This document shows positions 17,657 to 25,518 of a stretch of 28,462 nt of DNA, one piece after another. Source of the DNA: Nitrospinaceae bacterium (lineage in GTDB: Bacteria > Nitrospinota > Nitrospinia > Nitrospinales > VA-1). The DNA is taken from positions 1 through 28,462 of the forward strand of contig JAJDBI010000283.1 of the NCBI GenBank assembly GCA_029261435.1, in the 5' to 3' direction. The notes under the pieces were generated by a model. That model saw nothing but the letters and a program-made list of their open reading frames with translations, searched no databases and was not told the origin of the DNA. Made by a program: the position numbers and the translations under genes. Every line of letters begins with the position of its first letter. The first letter of the stretch is position 1.

Positions 17657-19936
17657 CTACTTTGTGCTGAGGTTGAAGATACCGTCCCAGTCATCAGCAG
17701 GAGGGGTGAGGATAAAGTTGTCGCATCTTTTCAAATAGACTTTTGAGGGACCATCTTCTGGTCGGGACAGCAATGCCTTTTCAAAACACCTTTTGGCTTG
17801 GCTCCACTCACGATTCTGATAATTCATCAAACCCTGATTGAATATAGGCAGTATCTTTTTAAGAGACTCTTCGAGTTCTCCCTTTTTCCCCAAAAGTTCA
17901 TATATCTTTATGGGAGTGGATCGCCCAACCACCCTTAGAATGTCCAACTCCCGAACTTCTATAAATTCTTTAGCCTGATTGTAGGTGGACTCACTGATCA
18001 GTGAGTAAGTTCCATATTGTTTGTTGGCTCCTTCCAGTCGAGCACACAGGTTGACAGAGTCTCCATTCATTCCATACATCATACGAGCGTTGGAACCCAT
18101 GTTCCCGATTACCATTGAGCCTGTATTGAGGCCTACACGCATTAACAATTCCGGCTTACCTTCTTCTTTGAATTTTATGCGCAGTTCTTTGAGTTTGTTT
18201 TGCATATCTATGCATACCCAACAGGCGCGGCGGGCGTGGTCATTGAAATAAACCGGAGCACCAAAAAAGGCTTTGATCGCATCGCCGTCATAACGGTCCA
18301 GGGTGCCTTCGTACTGCAAAAGGATGTCCGTCATTTCGCTCAAGTAAGTATTCAAAAGGTCAACCAGTTCTGTAGGTGCAAGTTTCTCTGAGAATGTGGC
18401 GAATCCCTCCAGATCGGTGAACAGGGCAGTGAGTTCTTTTTGCTCTCCTCCGAGCTTGAGCCTTGAAGGGTCGTTGATCAGTTCTTTTACGACTCGTGGC
18501 GAAAGGTATTGGCCGAAAATCTTTTTGATGAACTGTTTTTGTTTTTCTTCCTGAATATAACGCCCAAGCATGATTGTGGTGGCAATACCCGTGTTTTCCA
18601 GAAAGGGATAAATATCTGTTAACCAGAATCCTCTGTTGAGAAATATCCAATGGCTTAAATAGAACAGGGCGCAAACACTTGTTGACCAAACCAGAAAACC
18701 TGGTATGGGTTGAATTCTGGAGTATATAAATGTCAAAGCTATCCCGATCAGTAATAAATATAGGAAGTCGACGGCAGGCTTCCAGGAAGGCTGAGAGAGA
18801 AAACGATCACTTAGAATATTGTCTATGACCGTTGCATGGATTTCCACGCCCGGTAATGCAGGATCAAAAGGGGTTGATCTTAGGTCTTCAAGGGCAATGG
18901 CGGTGGCACCTATCAGTACTATCTTATTCCTCATGGCATCCCTTGTTTCGCGGCTTATATCTTTATCCAGAAGATCGCTGATGGAAATACTGGGAATTGT
19001 TCCACGAGGGCCCAGGTAGTTGACCTCCATTTCGCCTCTTGAGTTTGTTGGAATGACGATAGGGTTTTCGTGTTCCAGAATGACTTCTTCCATACCCGAT
19101 TCATTTACCCGAAAGAGCAGGGTGGCTCCAAGGTATTGCTCCAGAACTCGTATCGAAAATGGTGGGAAGTAGTAATCCTTGCCTTCTACTGAATCATTGT
19201 ATCGGACTATAAGAGGAAGTTTCCTAACTGTACCGTCGGTTTCTAAGTCAAAACTCAGGAAACCGGAATGACGGGCTGTTTTTGATAATTGAGTGATATT
19301 GGACTCAATCGCAAACGCAGTTGGGAAATTCAGACTGGATAATTTTAGGCTCTCGTTGGATTTTAGAAATCCGTTGAACCGTGAAGTCTTAATATCTTTA
19401 AAATAATGGTTACGCTGGCTGGGCGTTAGATGGTCCAGACCTTCCGAAGAAAAATGAAAGAAATATCCCAAAACAGACTTTGGGGTTTCCGTCAAGGCTT
19501 GGGAGAATTGAGCATCGGCATTGGTTTCCATCAATATGTGGTTCAATAAATCCAAAGCCTCAGGATTTTGAGCTGGGGTGATTATGCTCTTCAACCGTTT
19601 AAGGTCTTCATTATTGGAACTGGTCTGGGCTGAAGAAAAAATGATGTCGAATCCGATCACTTCCGCTTCATATTGATTAAGTTTTCCTACCAGGTCGGCC
19701 ATGGTTTGTCTTGGCCAGGGCCAACGGCCTAGAGTGTCGATACTCTTCTCATCAATTTTTGCGATAACAACATTTGAACTGGGGGGAAGGGGACCGCGTA
19801 ACTTGAAATGGATATTTTGTGAAAGGTTTTCCAGAGGCCTTAACCATTGCGGTGAATAACTATAGATAATCAGAATCAGTGCTGTGAAAAAAAAACCACT
19901 GAGAAGGGAGGAATGTTTATTGTTTATCGAGATCAA
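17657..19936 (-). CDS. CHASE2-domain class III nucleotide cyclase
   Basis: A 759-residue membrane sensor-cyclase. An N-terminal membrane segment (about 10-27) precedes an extracytoplasmic CHASE2 domain (about 35-380; IDEKSIDTLGRWPWPR, GFDIIF, LIGATA, PGVEIHATVIDNIL). Three membrane helices follow (about 389-406, 412-432, 445-459), then a class III cyclase domain (about 500-680) and a short TPR-like tail. Metal-binding Asps are D508 (FTDLEGF) and D552 (YDGDAI); the transition-state N629 and R633 are present. The residues that usually set purine specificity look unusual: R548 in place of Lys and G622 in place of Asp/Thr, so ATP versus GTP cannot be called. Start is TTG at 19936, directly after an in-frame stop. 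It is divergent from the FecR gene set. Confidence 0.9.
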   Translation of the reverse strand: MISINNKHSSLLSGFFFTALILIIYSYSPQWLRPLENLSQNIHFKLRGPLPPSSNVVIAKIDEKSIDTLGRWPWPRQTMADLVGKLNQYEAEVIGFDIIFSSAQTSSNNEDLKRLKSIITPAQNPEALDLLNHILMETNADAQFSQALTETPKSVLGYFFHFSSEGLDHLTPSQRNHYFKDIKTSRFNGFLKSNESLKLSSLNFPTAFAIESNITQLSKTARHSGFLSFDLETDGTVRKLPLIVRYNDSVEGKDYYFPPFSIRVLEQYLGATLLFRVNESGMEEVILEHENPIVIPTNSRGEMEVNYLGPRGTIPSISISDLLDKDISRETRDAMRNKIVLIGATAIALEDLRSTPFDPALPGVEIHATVIDNILSDRFLSQPSWKPAVDFLYLLLIGIALTFIYSRIQPIPGFLVWSTSVCALFYLSHWIFLNRGFWLTDIYPFLENTGIATTIMLGRYIQEEKQKQFIKKIFGQYLSPRVVKELINDPSRLKLGGEQKELTALFTDLEGFATFSEKLAPTELVDLLNTYLSEMTDILLQYEGTLDRYDGDAIKAFFGAPVYFNDHARRACWVCIDMQNKLKELRIKFKEEGKPELLMRVGLNTGSMVIGNMGSNARMMYGMNGDSVNLCARLEGANKQYGTYSLISESTYNQAKEFIEVRELDILRVVGRSTPIKIYELLGKKGELEESLKKILPIFNQGLMNYQNREWSQAKRCFEKALLSRPEDGPSKVYLKRCDNFILTPPADDWDGIFNLSTK

Positions 19937-20308
19937 TTAAATAGATTATTTAGGTTCACAATTCTCTAGTCTTTATTATTCAATAAGTATTTGAATAGAA
20001 CAAGGAGAAGAAAGGCTCGCTCTACAGAAAGGAAATATAATTAATTCCCGGCAAATAGAGTAATTTTTTCCTTTATTTTATAAATAATGTACAGAGACAA
20101 AAGTTGTATCTGCATAGAAATGATATCTCTTAATACTTAAGATGTAGGCAGGATTAATTCACTACTTTTTTGTGTCACAACTGCGTCACAAATAGGAGGC
20201 ATTACAAAGCAATCTGCTTCTTAAACCTCCATATTACAAGGTGTATCGGTGATGGGATTTTTGGAGTGCTGCTAATCTCATTATGTCAGGAGGTAGAAGT
20301 GAAGTTAA
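19937..20308. promoter_or_regulatory. Divergent regulatory region between the cyclase and FecR gene sets
   Basis: This AT-rich 372-bp stretch has no convincing gene. It contains the palindrome TTGTGTCACAA (20170-20180) with a second GTCACAA 7 bases on (20185-20191), and a two-part hairpin candidate: GGAGG (20195-20199) pairs with CCTCC (20226-20230) around AAGCA-ATC-TGCTT (20207-20219). Two AGGAGG ribosome-site-like motifs lie at 20194-20199 and 20288-20293. The second is ideally spaced to GTG at 20299, which opens only a 7-codon frame. These look like leader-RNA or operator elements, but none is proven. Confidence 0.4.
20170..20191. promoter_or_regulatory. Candidate operator: TTGTGTCACAA palindrome plus repeated half-site
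   Basis: TTGTG-T-CACAA is a perfect 5-bp-arm palindrome, followed by another GTCACAA (direct repeat, 14-base step). The core 9-mer TGTGTCACA recurs as its reverse complement at 20439-20447. TGTGA/TCACA half-sites are the classic CRP recognition elements; the nearby regulator has a LuxR-type domain instead, so the match to it is uncertain. Confidence 0.35.
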
Positions 20309-20555
20309 TTGCCTTATACTAAAAATTGTTGTGAAAATTTATTTTTAGGGGAAACTGAAAACATTTTCAACTGCAATTGTTACTGTTGCCAAATGTGTTG
20401 GAACCTTTGCGAAAAAGGAATTTTTTGACCGTGATGGATGTGACACAGTTCAAGGAAGTTTTTGCCAAATATCTACTACCGAAAAACTAAAACGGGTGCT
20501 TCAAAATATTTGTACTAAAGATGAAAGTCTGACTTGTTGTGCGAACAAAAATTAA
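20309..20555 (+). pseudogene. Candidate small cysteine-rich gene, apparently frameshifted at a T run
   Basis: One frame from TTG 20309 to TGA 20426-20428 encodes 39 residues with 8 Cys (including CCENLF and CNCYCCQMCWNLC). A second frame continues, from the homopolymer TTTTTT at 20421-20426, as FDRDGCDTVQGSFC, then NIC and TCCANKN, ending TAA at 20553-20555, one base before the FecR ATG. Removing one T joins the two into about 81 residues with 13 Cys, far above chance. No signal peptide is seen and no family is recognised. The start is uncertain: the TTG lacks a well-spaced ribosome site, and an AGGAGG-backed GTG at 20299 is in another frame. It could be a real frameshift, sequencing error or programmed shift. 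Confidence 0.4.
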
Positions 20556-20556
20556 T

Positions 20557-22950
20557 ATGAAAAAATTTAGAAAGCTATTGGCTCGCTATTCAAAGTTGGC
20601 GGCGCTGGGGCTTTGCTTTGTTATTTTTGTTTCTGTCAGCCCGGATAATTCACAAGTCAGCAGAGCTGAGTTTGTGGCTATGATCGCCAAAAATCAACCT
20701 GATCATCCCTACCTTCCCAAAAACCATAAAGAGTTATCTCAGGAAGAATTGTTTGTGAAAATGTCGCGGATTTTAAAGATTCGTGGATTTAAAGTATTCA
20801 GCGGTAAAGACGGCAAAGGCTCGATGACCGACCAGGAATTTGTGCGGGTGGCTTATGCTTTGTCCGGCGAGGCTCCGGGTAAAAGCCTGTTCGACCAAAA
20901 ACTTTTTTTGAAAGATCAGGGGGTTGTGCAATCTGCCGATGTCGGGATTGCAACCGGTGCCGAAGGTAATATCCTCCAATTTCATGAAGGAGCTACATCC
21001 TCGTCAAATGTCAAGCTGGCGACCCCGGTGTTCATGAATGACAGAATCAAAACCAAATCCGACTCCGAAGCTTCTTTCACCTTTGATGATAAAAGCTCCC
21101 TGACGATTGGAGAGAACTCCAATATCAGTATTAAAAAGCATATTTATGACCCAGACAAAGACCTGCGGCAAACCGTGGTCAATGTCGCTTTGGGAACCGT
21201 GCGGTTTGTTGTGACCAAGGGAAAAGCCAAGGGGTCGAGCTTCAAGGTAGTGACACCCACTGCTGTAGCTGGAGTAAGGGGAACAGAATTTGTTGTAACG
21301 GTAGATAAAGGTGGCAAGACATCTTTCATTGGTATCTCTGGTTCTATAGAAACAGCTCGACTATTGAAAAATGGAAATCTTGGAAAAAAATCTATTGTAG
21401 CAAAGGGACAAATGCAGGAAATTTCCAAGGGAGTTCTGGTAGCCGCTGTCACCTCTGTTAAGGACAAGGTTAACAAGGGCAAAGGGAAAGACAAGGTTAA
21501 CAAGGGCAAAGGGAAAGACAAGGGTAATAAGGGCAAGGGCAAAGACAAGGGTGATAAGGGCAAAGGGAAAGACAAGGGCAAAGACAAGGGCAAAGACAAG
21601 GGCAAAGACAAGGGCAAAGACAAGGGCAAAGACAAGGGCAAAGACAAGGGCAAAGACAAGGGCAAAGGAAAAGACAAAGGCGGTAATGATAAAGCCGATA
21701 AGGGAAAAGTAAAGGGCGGTAAGGAAAATACGAAAGTAAAAAATGAAAAAGGTACAAAGAGTGGTGGGGGAAAATCCACTAAATTGGCAGATAAAGGGGT
21801 AAGCCCAAGCAAAGCTGAGAAAACTGCCAAGAGTAATTTTTTAACTAAAGAGTCTGTAGAAAAACCCCGAATTAAAGTAGCTAAATTGTCTTCGGGACCA
21901 GTGTCAACTCTTACTGCAACCAGTGTGCCTAAAGGAAAGGACTCAAAGGGAAAAGAATCCAAAGATGGAGAATCGAAAGGAAAAGACTCGGGGGACTCGA
22001 AAGGAGGCGATTCTAATGAGGGAGACTCCCAGGGTAAAGCCTCAAAAGGAAAAAGCGGTGGAAGTACTCAGGTAAATGATTCCAAAGGAACAGGGTCTGA
22101 AAGTTCAAGTCCCAAAGAGCCGGTTAAAAAACCAAATACCACTACAGCAAAGGCAGACCAAGGAAAGAAAGGTGTTACTCAACCGGTGGCTCCCATTGCC
22201 TTAAACACGCAACCGGAAGTGAAATTACCCAAGCCGGAGCTACCGAAAGCCCCAGCTAAAACCAGGAACAAGTTTGCTAAGGGTGGAGATTTACCAAAGG
22301 GTGACGTAAATATAGCGGTCAAGGGTGCTGCCGATAGTGCTGCCAAAGATGCCGCAGCGAAAGCTGCCAAGGATGCTGCTGATAAAGCTGCGAAAGATGC
22401 CGCAGCGAAAGCCGCCAAGGATGCTGCTGACAAAGCCGCTAAAGATGCCGCAGCAAAAGCTGCCAAGGCTAAAGCAGATAGAGCCGCCAAGGTTGATGCG
22501 GAGAGAGTTGCCAAGGCTGAAGCGGATAAAGTTGCAAAAGATGAAGCGGATAAAGCTGTCAAAGCTAAAGCAGCTAATGCAGCCAAGGTTGAAGCAGATA
22601 AAACAGCTAAGGCTGAAGCAACTAAGGCTGTCAAGGTTAAAGCGGATAATGCAGCTAAAGCTAAAGCAGCTAAAGCCGCGAAGGATGCTGCTGATAAAGC
22701 TGCGAAAGATGCCGCAACAAAAGCTGCCAAGGACACTGCCGACAAAGCCGCTAAAGATGCCGCAGCAAAAGCTGCCAAGGATGCTGCTGATAAAGCCGCT
22801 AAAGATGCCGCAGCAAAAGCTGCCAAGGATGCTGCTGATAAAGCCGCTAAAGATGCCGCAGCAAAAGCTGCCAAGGACGCAGCCGATAAAGCCGCTAAAG
22901 ATGTCGCAGCAAAAGCTGCCAAAGATGCTGCAAAGGGCAAGAAAAAGTAG
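20557..22950 (+). CDS. FecR-domain exported protein with long repetitive tails
   Basis: About 797 residues from ATG 20557 (an in-frame GTG at 20539 would add six). A signal or anchor segment (about residues 10-27) precedes a helical region with a QPDHPYLPKNHKELS motif, then a FecR domain (about 125-275; GDRI-like MNDRIKTKSDSEASFTF, SSLTIGENS, and TPTAVAGVRGTEFVV). The remainder is low-complexity: a Lys/Gly/Asp tract built on GKDK units, a Ser/Lys/Gly linker, and an Ala/Lys/Asp tract of 16-residue units that should form a long charged helix, as in TolA. The protein is very basic overall. There is no ribosome binding site, and the upstream cysteine-rich frame ends one base before the ATG, suggesting coupling. 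It probably spans or binds the wall; function unknown. Confidence 0.85.
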   Translation: MKKFRKLLARYSKLAALGLCFVIFVSVSPDNSQVSRAEFVAMIAKNQPDHPYLPKNHKELSQEELFVKMSRILKIRGFKVFSGKDGKGSMTDQEFVRVAYALSGEAPGKSLFDQKLFLKDQGVVQSADVGIATGAEGNILQFHEGATSSSNVKLATPVFMNDRIKTKSDSEASFTFDDKSSLTIGENSNISIKKHIYDPDKDLRQTVVNVALGTVRFVVTKGKAKGSSFKVVTPTAVAGVRGTEFVVTVDKGGKTSFIGISGSIETARLLKNGNLGKKSIVAKGQMQEISKGVLVAAVTSVKDKVNKGKGKDKVNKGKGKDKGNKGKGKDKGDKGKGKDKGKDKGKDKGKDKGKDKGKDKGKDKGKDKGKGKDKGGNDKADKGKVKGGKENTKVKNEKGTKSGGGKSTKLADKGVSPSKAEKTAKSNFLTKESVEKPRIKVAKLSSGPVSTLTATSVPKGKDSKGKESKDGESKGKDSGDSKGGDSNEGDSQGKASKGKSGGSTQVNDSKGTGSESSSPKEPVKKPNTTTAKADQGKKGVTQPVAPIALNTQPEVKLPKPELPKAPAKTRNKFAKGGDLPKGDVNIAVKGAADSAAKDAAAKAAKDAADKAAKDAAAKAAKDAADKAAKDAAAKAAKAKADRAAKVDAERVAKAEADKVAKDEADKAVKAKAANAAKVEADKTAKAEATKAVKVKADNAAKAKAAKAAKDAADKAAKDAATKAAKDTADKAAKDAAAKAAKDAADKAAKDAAAKAAKDAADKAAKDAAAKAAKDAADKAAKDVAAKAAKDAAKGKKK
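21462..21680 (+). repeat. 12-bp tandem repeat coding GKDK units
   Basis: Lys/Gly/Asp-coding repeats inside the FecR gene. Degenerate units (some with VNKGKGKDK) come first. From 21568 to 21667 a perfect 12-bp period (AAGGGCAAAGAC in one register) runs for about 8.3 copies. Such tracts can change copy number by slippage in multiples of four residues without losing frame. Confidence 0.9.
22326..22940 (+). repeat. 48-bp tandem repeats coding Ala/Lys/Asp helix
   Basis: Repeat units of 16 residues (AAKDAADKAAKDAAAK type) at the C-terminus of the FecR protein. Four near-identical 48-bp copies start at 22747, 22795, 22843 and 22891 (last one shortened). Similar copies occur at about 22330-22465, and a diverged Ala/Lys/Glu/Val section lies between. 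The near identity of the last copies points to recent expansion or gene conversion. Confidence 0.9.
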
Positions 22951-23116
22951 TAGAAAAAATTACCGATTCGTAAAACCTACCTTTTAGACACCTTCCTCAA
23001 AACCTACTATTGCCTAAAAAATAGGCAGTTAAAAATTGTAAATCATTGATTACTAGTTGGTTATTTATGAGCAATGGGGTAGAATTCTTTTTTTCACCCC
23101 CAAGCTTTCTCTTATT

Positions 23117-24592
23117 GTGCAGAAATATTTTTATTTTCTATTTCTATCGCTGTTCTTATGCCTGAACTCTGTTCAGGCGCAGGAGGACAGTTCCCCCTCT
23201 CTCACCCGGGGTCTGCAGTTTTATAACGAAGAAAAGTTTGATCAGGCCCTGAATCAATTTTCCCTGCTCCTGGAAAAAGATCCTTCCAATTTAGAGGCTT
23301 TATATTTCAAAGGATTGACATTCAGTAAGGCGGAAAAGTTAGACGAAGCTGTTGTTACGTTCAAAAAAGTTCTTGAGTTGAATCCTGAATATCAGGGTGC
23401 CCGTCTGCAGTTGGGAATTGCCTATTTCAAGCGAAACTCCAATGAAGAAGCTGTTAAAGAGTTTAAAAAGGCGTTGGAAAAGGATGACCAGAACGCAACA
23501 GCACATTTGTATATGGGATTCACTCAGCAGCAGATGGAAAAATTTGAGGACTCTTTAATTCACTTTCAAATTGCCATGAGCTTGGATCCCTCTTTGAGTC
23601 AAATTGCGTTATTTCAAATCGGCCTTGCATTTTCGGAAATGGATGAAAAAGAAGAGGCCAAGCTGGCGATGGAAATGATATTGGAAGAGGATTCCGGGAC
23701 TGAAACAGCGAAGCAGGCAAAACTGATGCTCGATCAGTTGGGCGGCAAAACCTCGGCAGATTCTGAAAAGTCGTGGTGGGTCACCGCCGGAATGTCCTGG
23801 CAGTATGATGACAATGTAACGATTGAAGAGCAGGATAATGTATCCCAGGAAGGGGATATGTCTCTCAACTATGATTTTGGCCTGGGTGCCAGTTACGCTT
23901 TAACCGAGGATACAGGCTTGCAGTTGGGCTATGATTTTTCCCAGAGCATTTGGGACAAGGCCCCTGCCTTTGATTACCAATCGCATTATTTTAGTTCTTC
24001 TGCTTCATATCTTTTTGGCGACTGGGATGCAGACTTGAGCTATGGTTTCAATTATAGTCTTCTTGATCGAAAAGATTTCATGGCTACGCACAGTATTACT
24101 CCGCGACTGGGATTTGTTCCAAAACCCAATCTCTATACCAGTGCCAGTTATTCTTTTAATAGAAAAAACTTTCTTGCTGATAATAGCAGGGATGGGGATA
24201 ACCATTCCTGGAGTTTGAGTCAGTTTATGTTTTTCATGGAGAATCAGGCCTATGTTCTTTTAAGTTACGGCTTGGATTTGGAGGATACCCAGGACTCTCA
24301 GTTTGATTATCTGGGTCACTCAGCTTTGGCTGTAATAAACCTTCCTGTGCCCTTAAAAGTAACGGCAAACTTGAGCTATAATTATAATTTCCAGGACTAT
24401 AAAAATATTACTGAAAGTATCGGTGAAGAGCGATTTGATGCAAAGCATACGGTTCAATTTAAACTAAGCCGGTATATTTTGGATTCTCTTGAAGTGAGTA
24501 TAGGTTATACAAGGGTTATGAGTAATTCCAATCTGGAGTCTGTAGATTTTATACAGAACGTAGCTTTAGTGGGACTGAACTATAGAATGTAG
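23117..24592 (+). CDS. TPR plus outer-membrane beta-barrel protein
   Basis: From GTG 23117 the protein has 491 residues and begins with a compact signal peptide (to SVQAQED). An upstream in-frame TTG at 23057 would add 20 residues that do not fit a signal peptide; neither start has a strong ribosome site. Residues about 27-205 hold four to five TPR units (ALYFKGLTFSKAEKLDEAV, GARLQLGIAYFKRNSNEEAV, ATAHLYMGFTQQQMEKFEDS). From about 220 to the end, alternating aromatic/polar strands (WWVTAGMSWQYDDNV, and others ending VGLNYRM) fit a beta barrel, in a layout like SLAM/DUF560-type proteins. It lies 106 bp after the FecR gene on the same strand, so a joint surface or secretion role is likely. Confidence 0.8.
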   Translation: MQKYFYFLFLSLFLCLNSVQAQEDSSPSLTRGLQFYNEEKFDQALNQFSLLLEKDPSNLEALYFKGLTFSKAEKLDEAVVTFKKVLELNPEYQGARLQLGIAYFKRNSNEEAVKEFKKALEKDDQNATAHLYMGFTQQQMEKFEDSLIHFQIAMSLDPSLSQIALFQIGLAFSEMDEKEEAKLAMEMILEEDSGTETAKQAKLMLDQLGGKTSADSEKSWWVTAGMSWQYDDNVTIEEQDNVSQEGDMSLNYDFGLGASYALTEDTGLQLGYDFSQSIWDKAPAFDYQSHYFSSSASYLFGDWDADLSYGFNYSLLDRKDFMATHSITPRLGFVPKPNLYTSASYSFNRKNFLADNSRDGDNHSWSLSQFMFFMENQAYVLLSYGLDLEDTQDSQFDYLGHSALAVINLPVPLKVTANLSYNYNFQDYKNITESIGEERFDAKHTVQFKLSRYILDSLEVSIGYTRVMSNSNLESVDFIQNVALVGLNYRM

Positions 24593-24679
24593 TTGCCGAA
24601 TATGTACCATTCTCAAAAGTAGTTTGAAAAATGTTATGATTGATCGCGATTCATTACTTTAAATGAGAAAACTCGATTT

Positions 24680-25357
24680 ATGGGTATGACAAGTTTAGAA
24701 TTTTTGAGGGAAGTTGATTTCCTGGAAAACGTGTCCAGCGATATTCTGGAAAATCTGGCTGAGAAATCTCCTTTAAAGGAACTGAAAAAGGGCGAAGTCT
24801 TATTCAAGGATGAGGAAGATGGCAGTTCCATGTACGTCATACTTTCCGGCGAATTGATCGTTTCCAAGAATGGGACAGAGATTGCTCGCAGACAAAAAGG
24901 GGATTATATCGGGGAGATGTCGTTGATTGGTTCCAAACCCCGTTCTGCGACAGTCAAATCAGCATCGCCTTCGATATTACTGGAAATAACGCAGGAGCAA
25001 TTTCATACGCAGTTATCGACGAGCTCTGATGCCCTGCTGGCCATCATGAAAACGCTTGCTGACCGAGCCAGGGACAATTTGAAAATTTTTAAAACGCAGG
25101 ATTCATTAAGAGATCGAACGCATAATGCAAAATCTCAAGACAAGCTGGAAGAGCATGTGAAATATTTGATGCAGGAAGCAGGATTGACTAGCCGAGAGGC
25201 GGATGTTGCCCGCCTGATTTGTGATGGCTTGAGTGATAAGGAAATTGCCCAGAGGTTGGGGTTGAGTCATCACACTGTTAAGGACTACCTTAAAAGAATA
25301 TATGCCAAGTTCCGGGTTCATGCCCGCGCCCAACTGGTCTCCCTCATGTTTAAATAA
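24680..25357 (+). CDS. Cyclic-nucleotide-binding transcription regulator with LuxR-type HTH
   Basis: A 225-residue regulator. Residues about 12-130 form a cyclic-nucleotide-binding (CAP-ED) domain with a complete phosphate-binding cassette: GEMSLIGSKPRSATV (78-92), where E79 and R88 are the expected sugar and phosphate contacts. A helical linker (about 130-165) leads to a LuxR/GerE-type helix-turn-helix (about 170-223; LTSREADVARLICDGLSDKE and LSHHTVKDYLKRIYAKFRV) in place of the usual winged-helix domain of CRP/FNR proteins. It probably senses cAMP or cGMP made by the cyclase in the same neighbourhood and controls transcription. ATG at 24680 is chosen; an ATG two codons on is possible. It follows the barrel gene by 87 bp. 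Confidence 0.88.
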   Translation: MGMTSLEFLREVDFLENVSSDILENLAEKSPLKELKKGEVLFKDEEDGSSMYVILSGELIVSKNGTEIARRQKGDYIGEMSLIGSKPRSATVKSASPSILLEITQEQFHTQLSTSSDALLAIMKTLADRARDNLKIFKTQDSLRDRTHNAKSQDKLEEHVKYLMQEAGLTSREADVARLICDGLSDKEIAQRLGLSHHTVKDYLKRIYAKFRVHARAQLVSLMFK

Positions 25358-25472
25358 TCTCTGTTCTGCCTGATACCTGCTATTGCCAGTGTTTTTAGCC
25401 CGGATTGTAAACTTCCTGCTTCCCATCTGAAACTATTTGGAAAGGGGGCTTTTCGTCTGGCTCTGGGTGGGC

Positions 25473-25478
25473 TATAAT
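25473..25478 (+). promoter_or_regulatory. Candidate -10 box upstream of cysE
   Basis: A perfect TATAAT about 40 bases before the cysE ATG; the -35 (TTTCGT region, 16-base spacing) is poor, so this is a weak call. Confidence 0.3.
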
Positions 25479-25518
25479 AAATCTATAAACAATAGCTTAC
25501 ATCCCAGCCCAAATATTT

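Noticed and set aside
21568..21667. CRISPR-like or minisatellite array
   Set aside because: The 12-bp units have no spacers and stay in the FecR reading frame, so this is a coding tandem repeat.
21144..21962. 272-residue minus-strand open frame opposite the FecR gene
   Set aside because: It is Pro/Leu-rich low complexity produced by reading the GKDK repeats backwards; the plus frame has the FecR domain and signal segment.
22179..22987. Long open frames on both strands over the Ala/Lys/Asp repeats (22179-22940 minus; 22325-22987 plus, shifted)
   Set aside because: The 48-bp period keeps other frames open by chance; their products are monotonous and begin or end without independent signals.
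23057..23116. N-terminal extension of the TPR/barrel protein from TTG 23057
   Set aside because: The added residues would disrupt the signal peptide that begins neatly at GTG 23117; kept only as an alternative.
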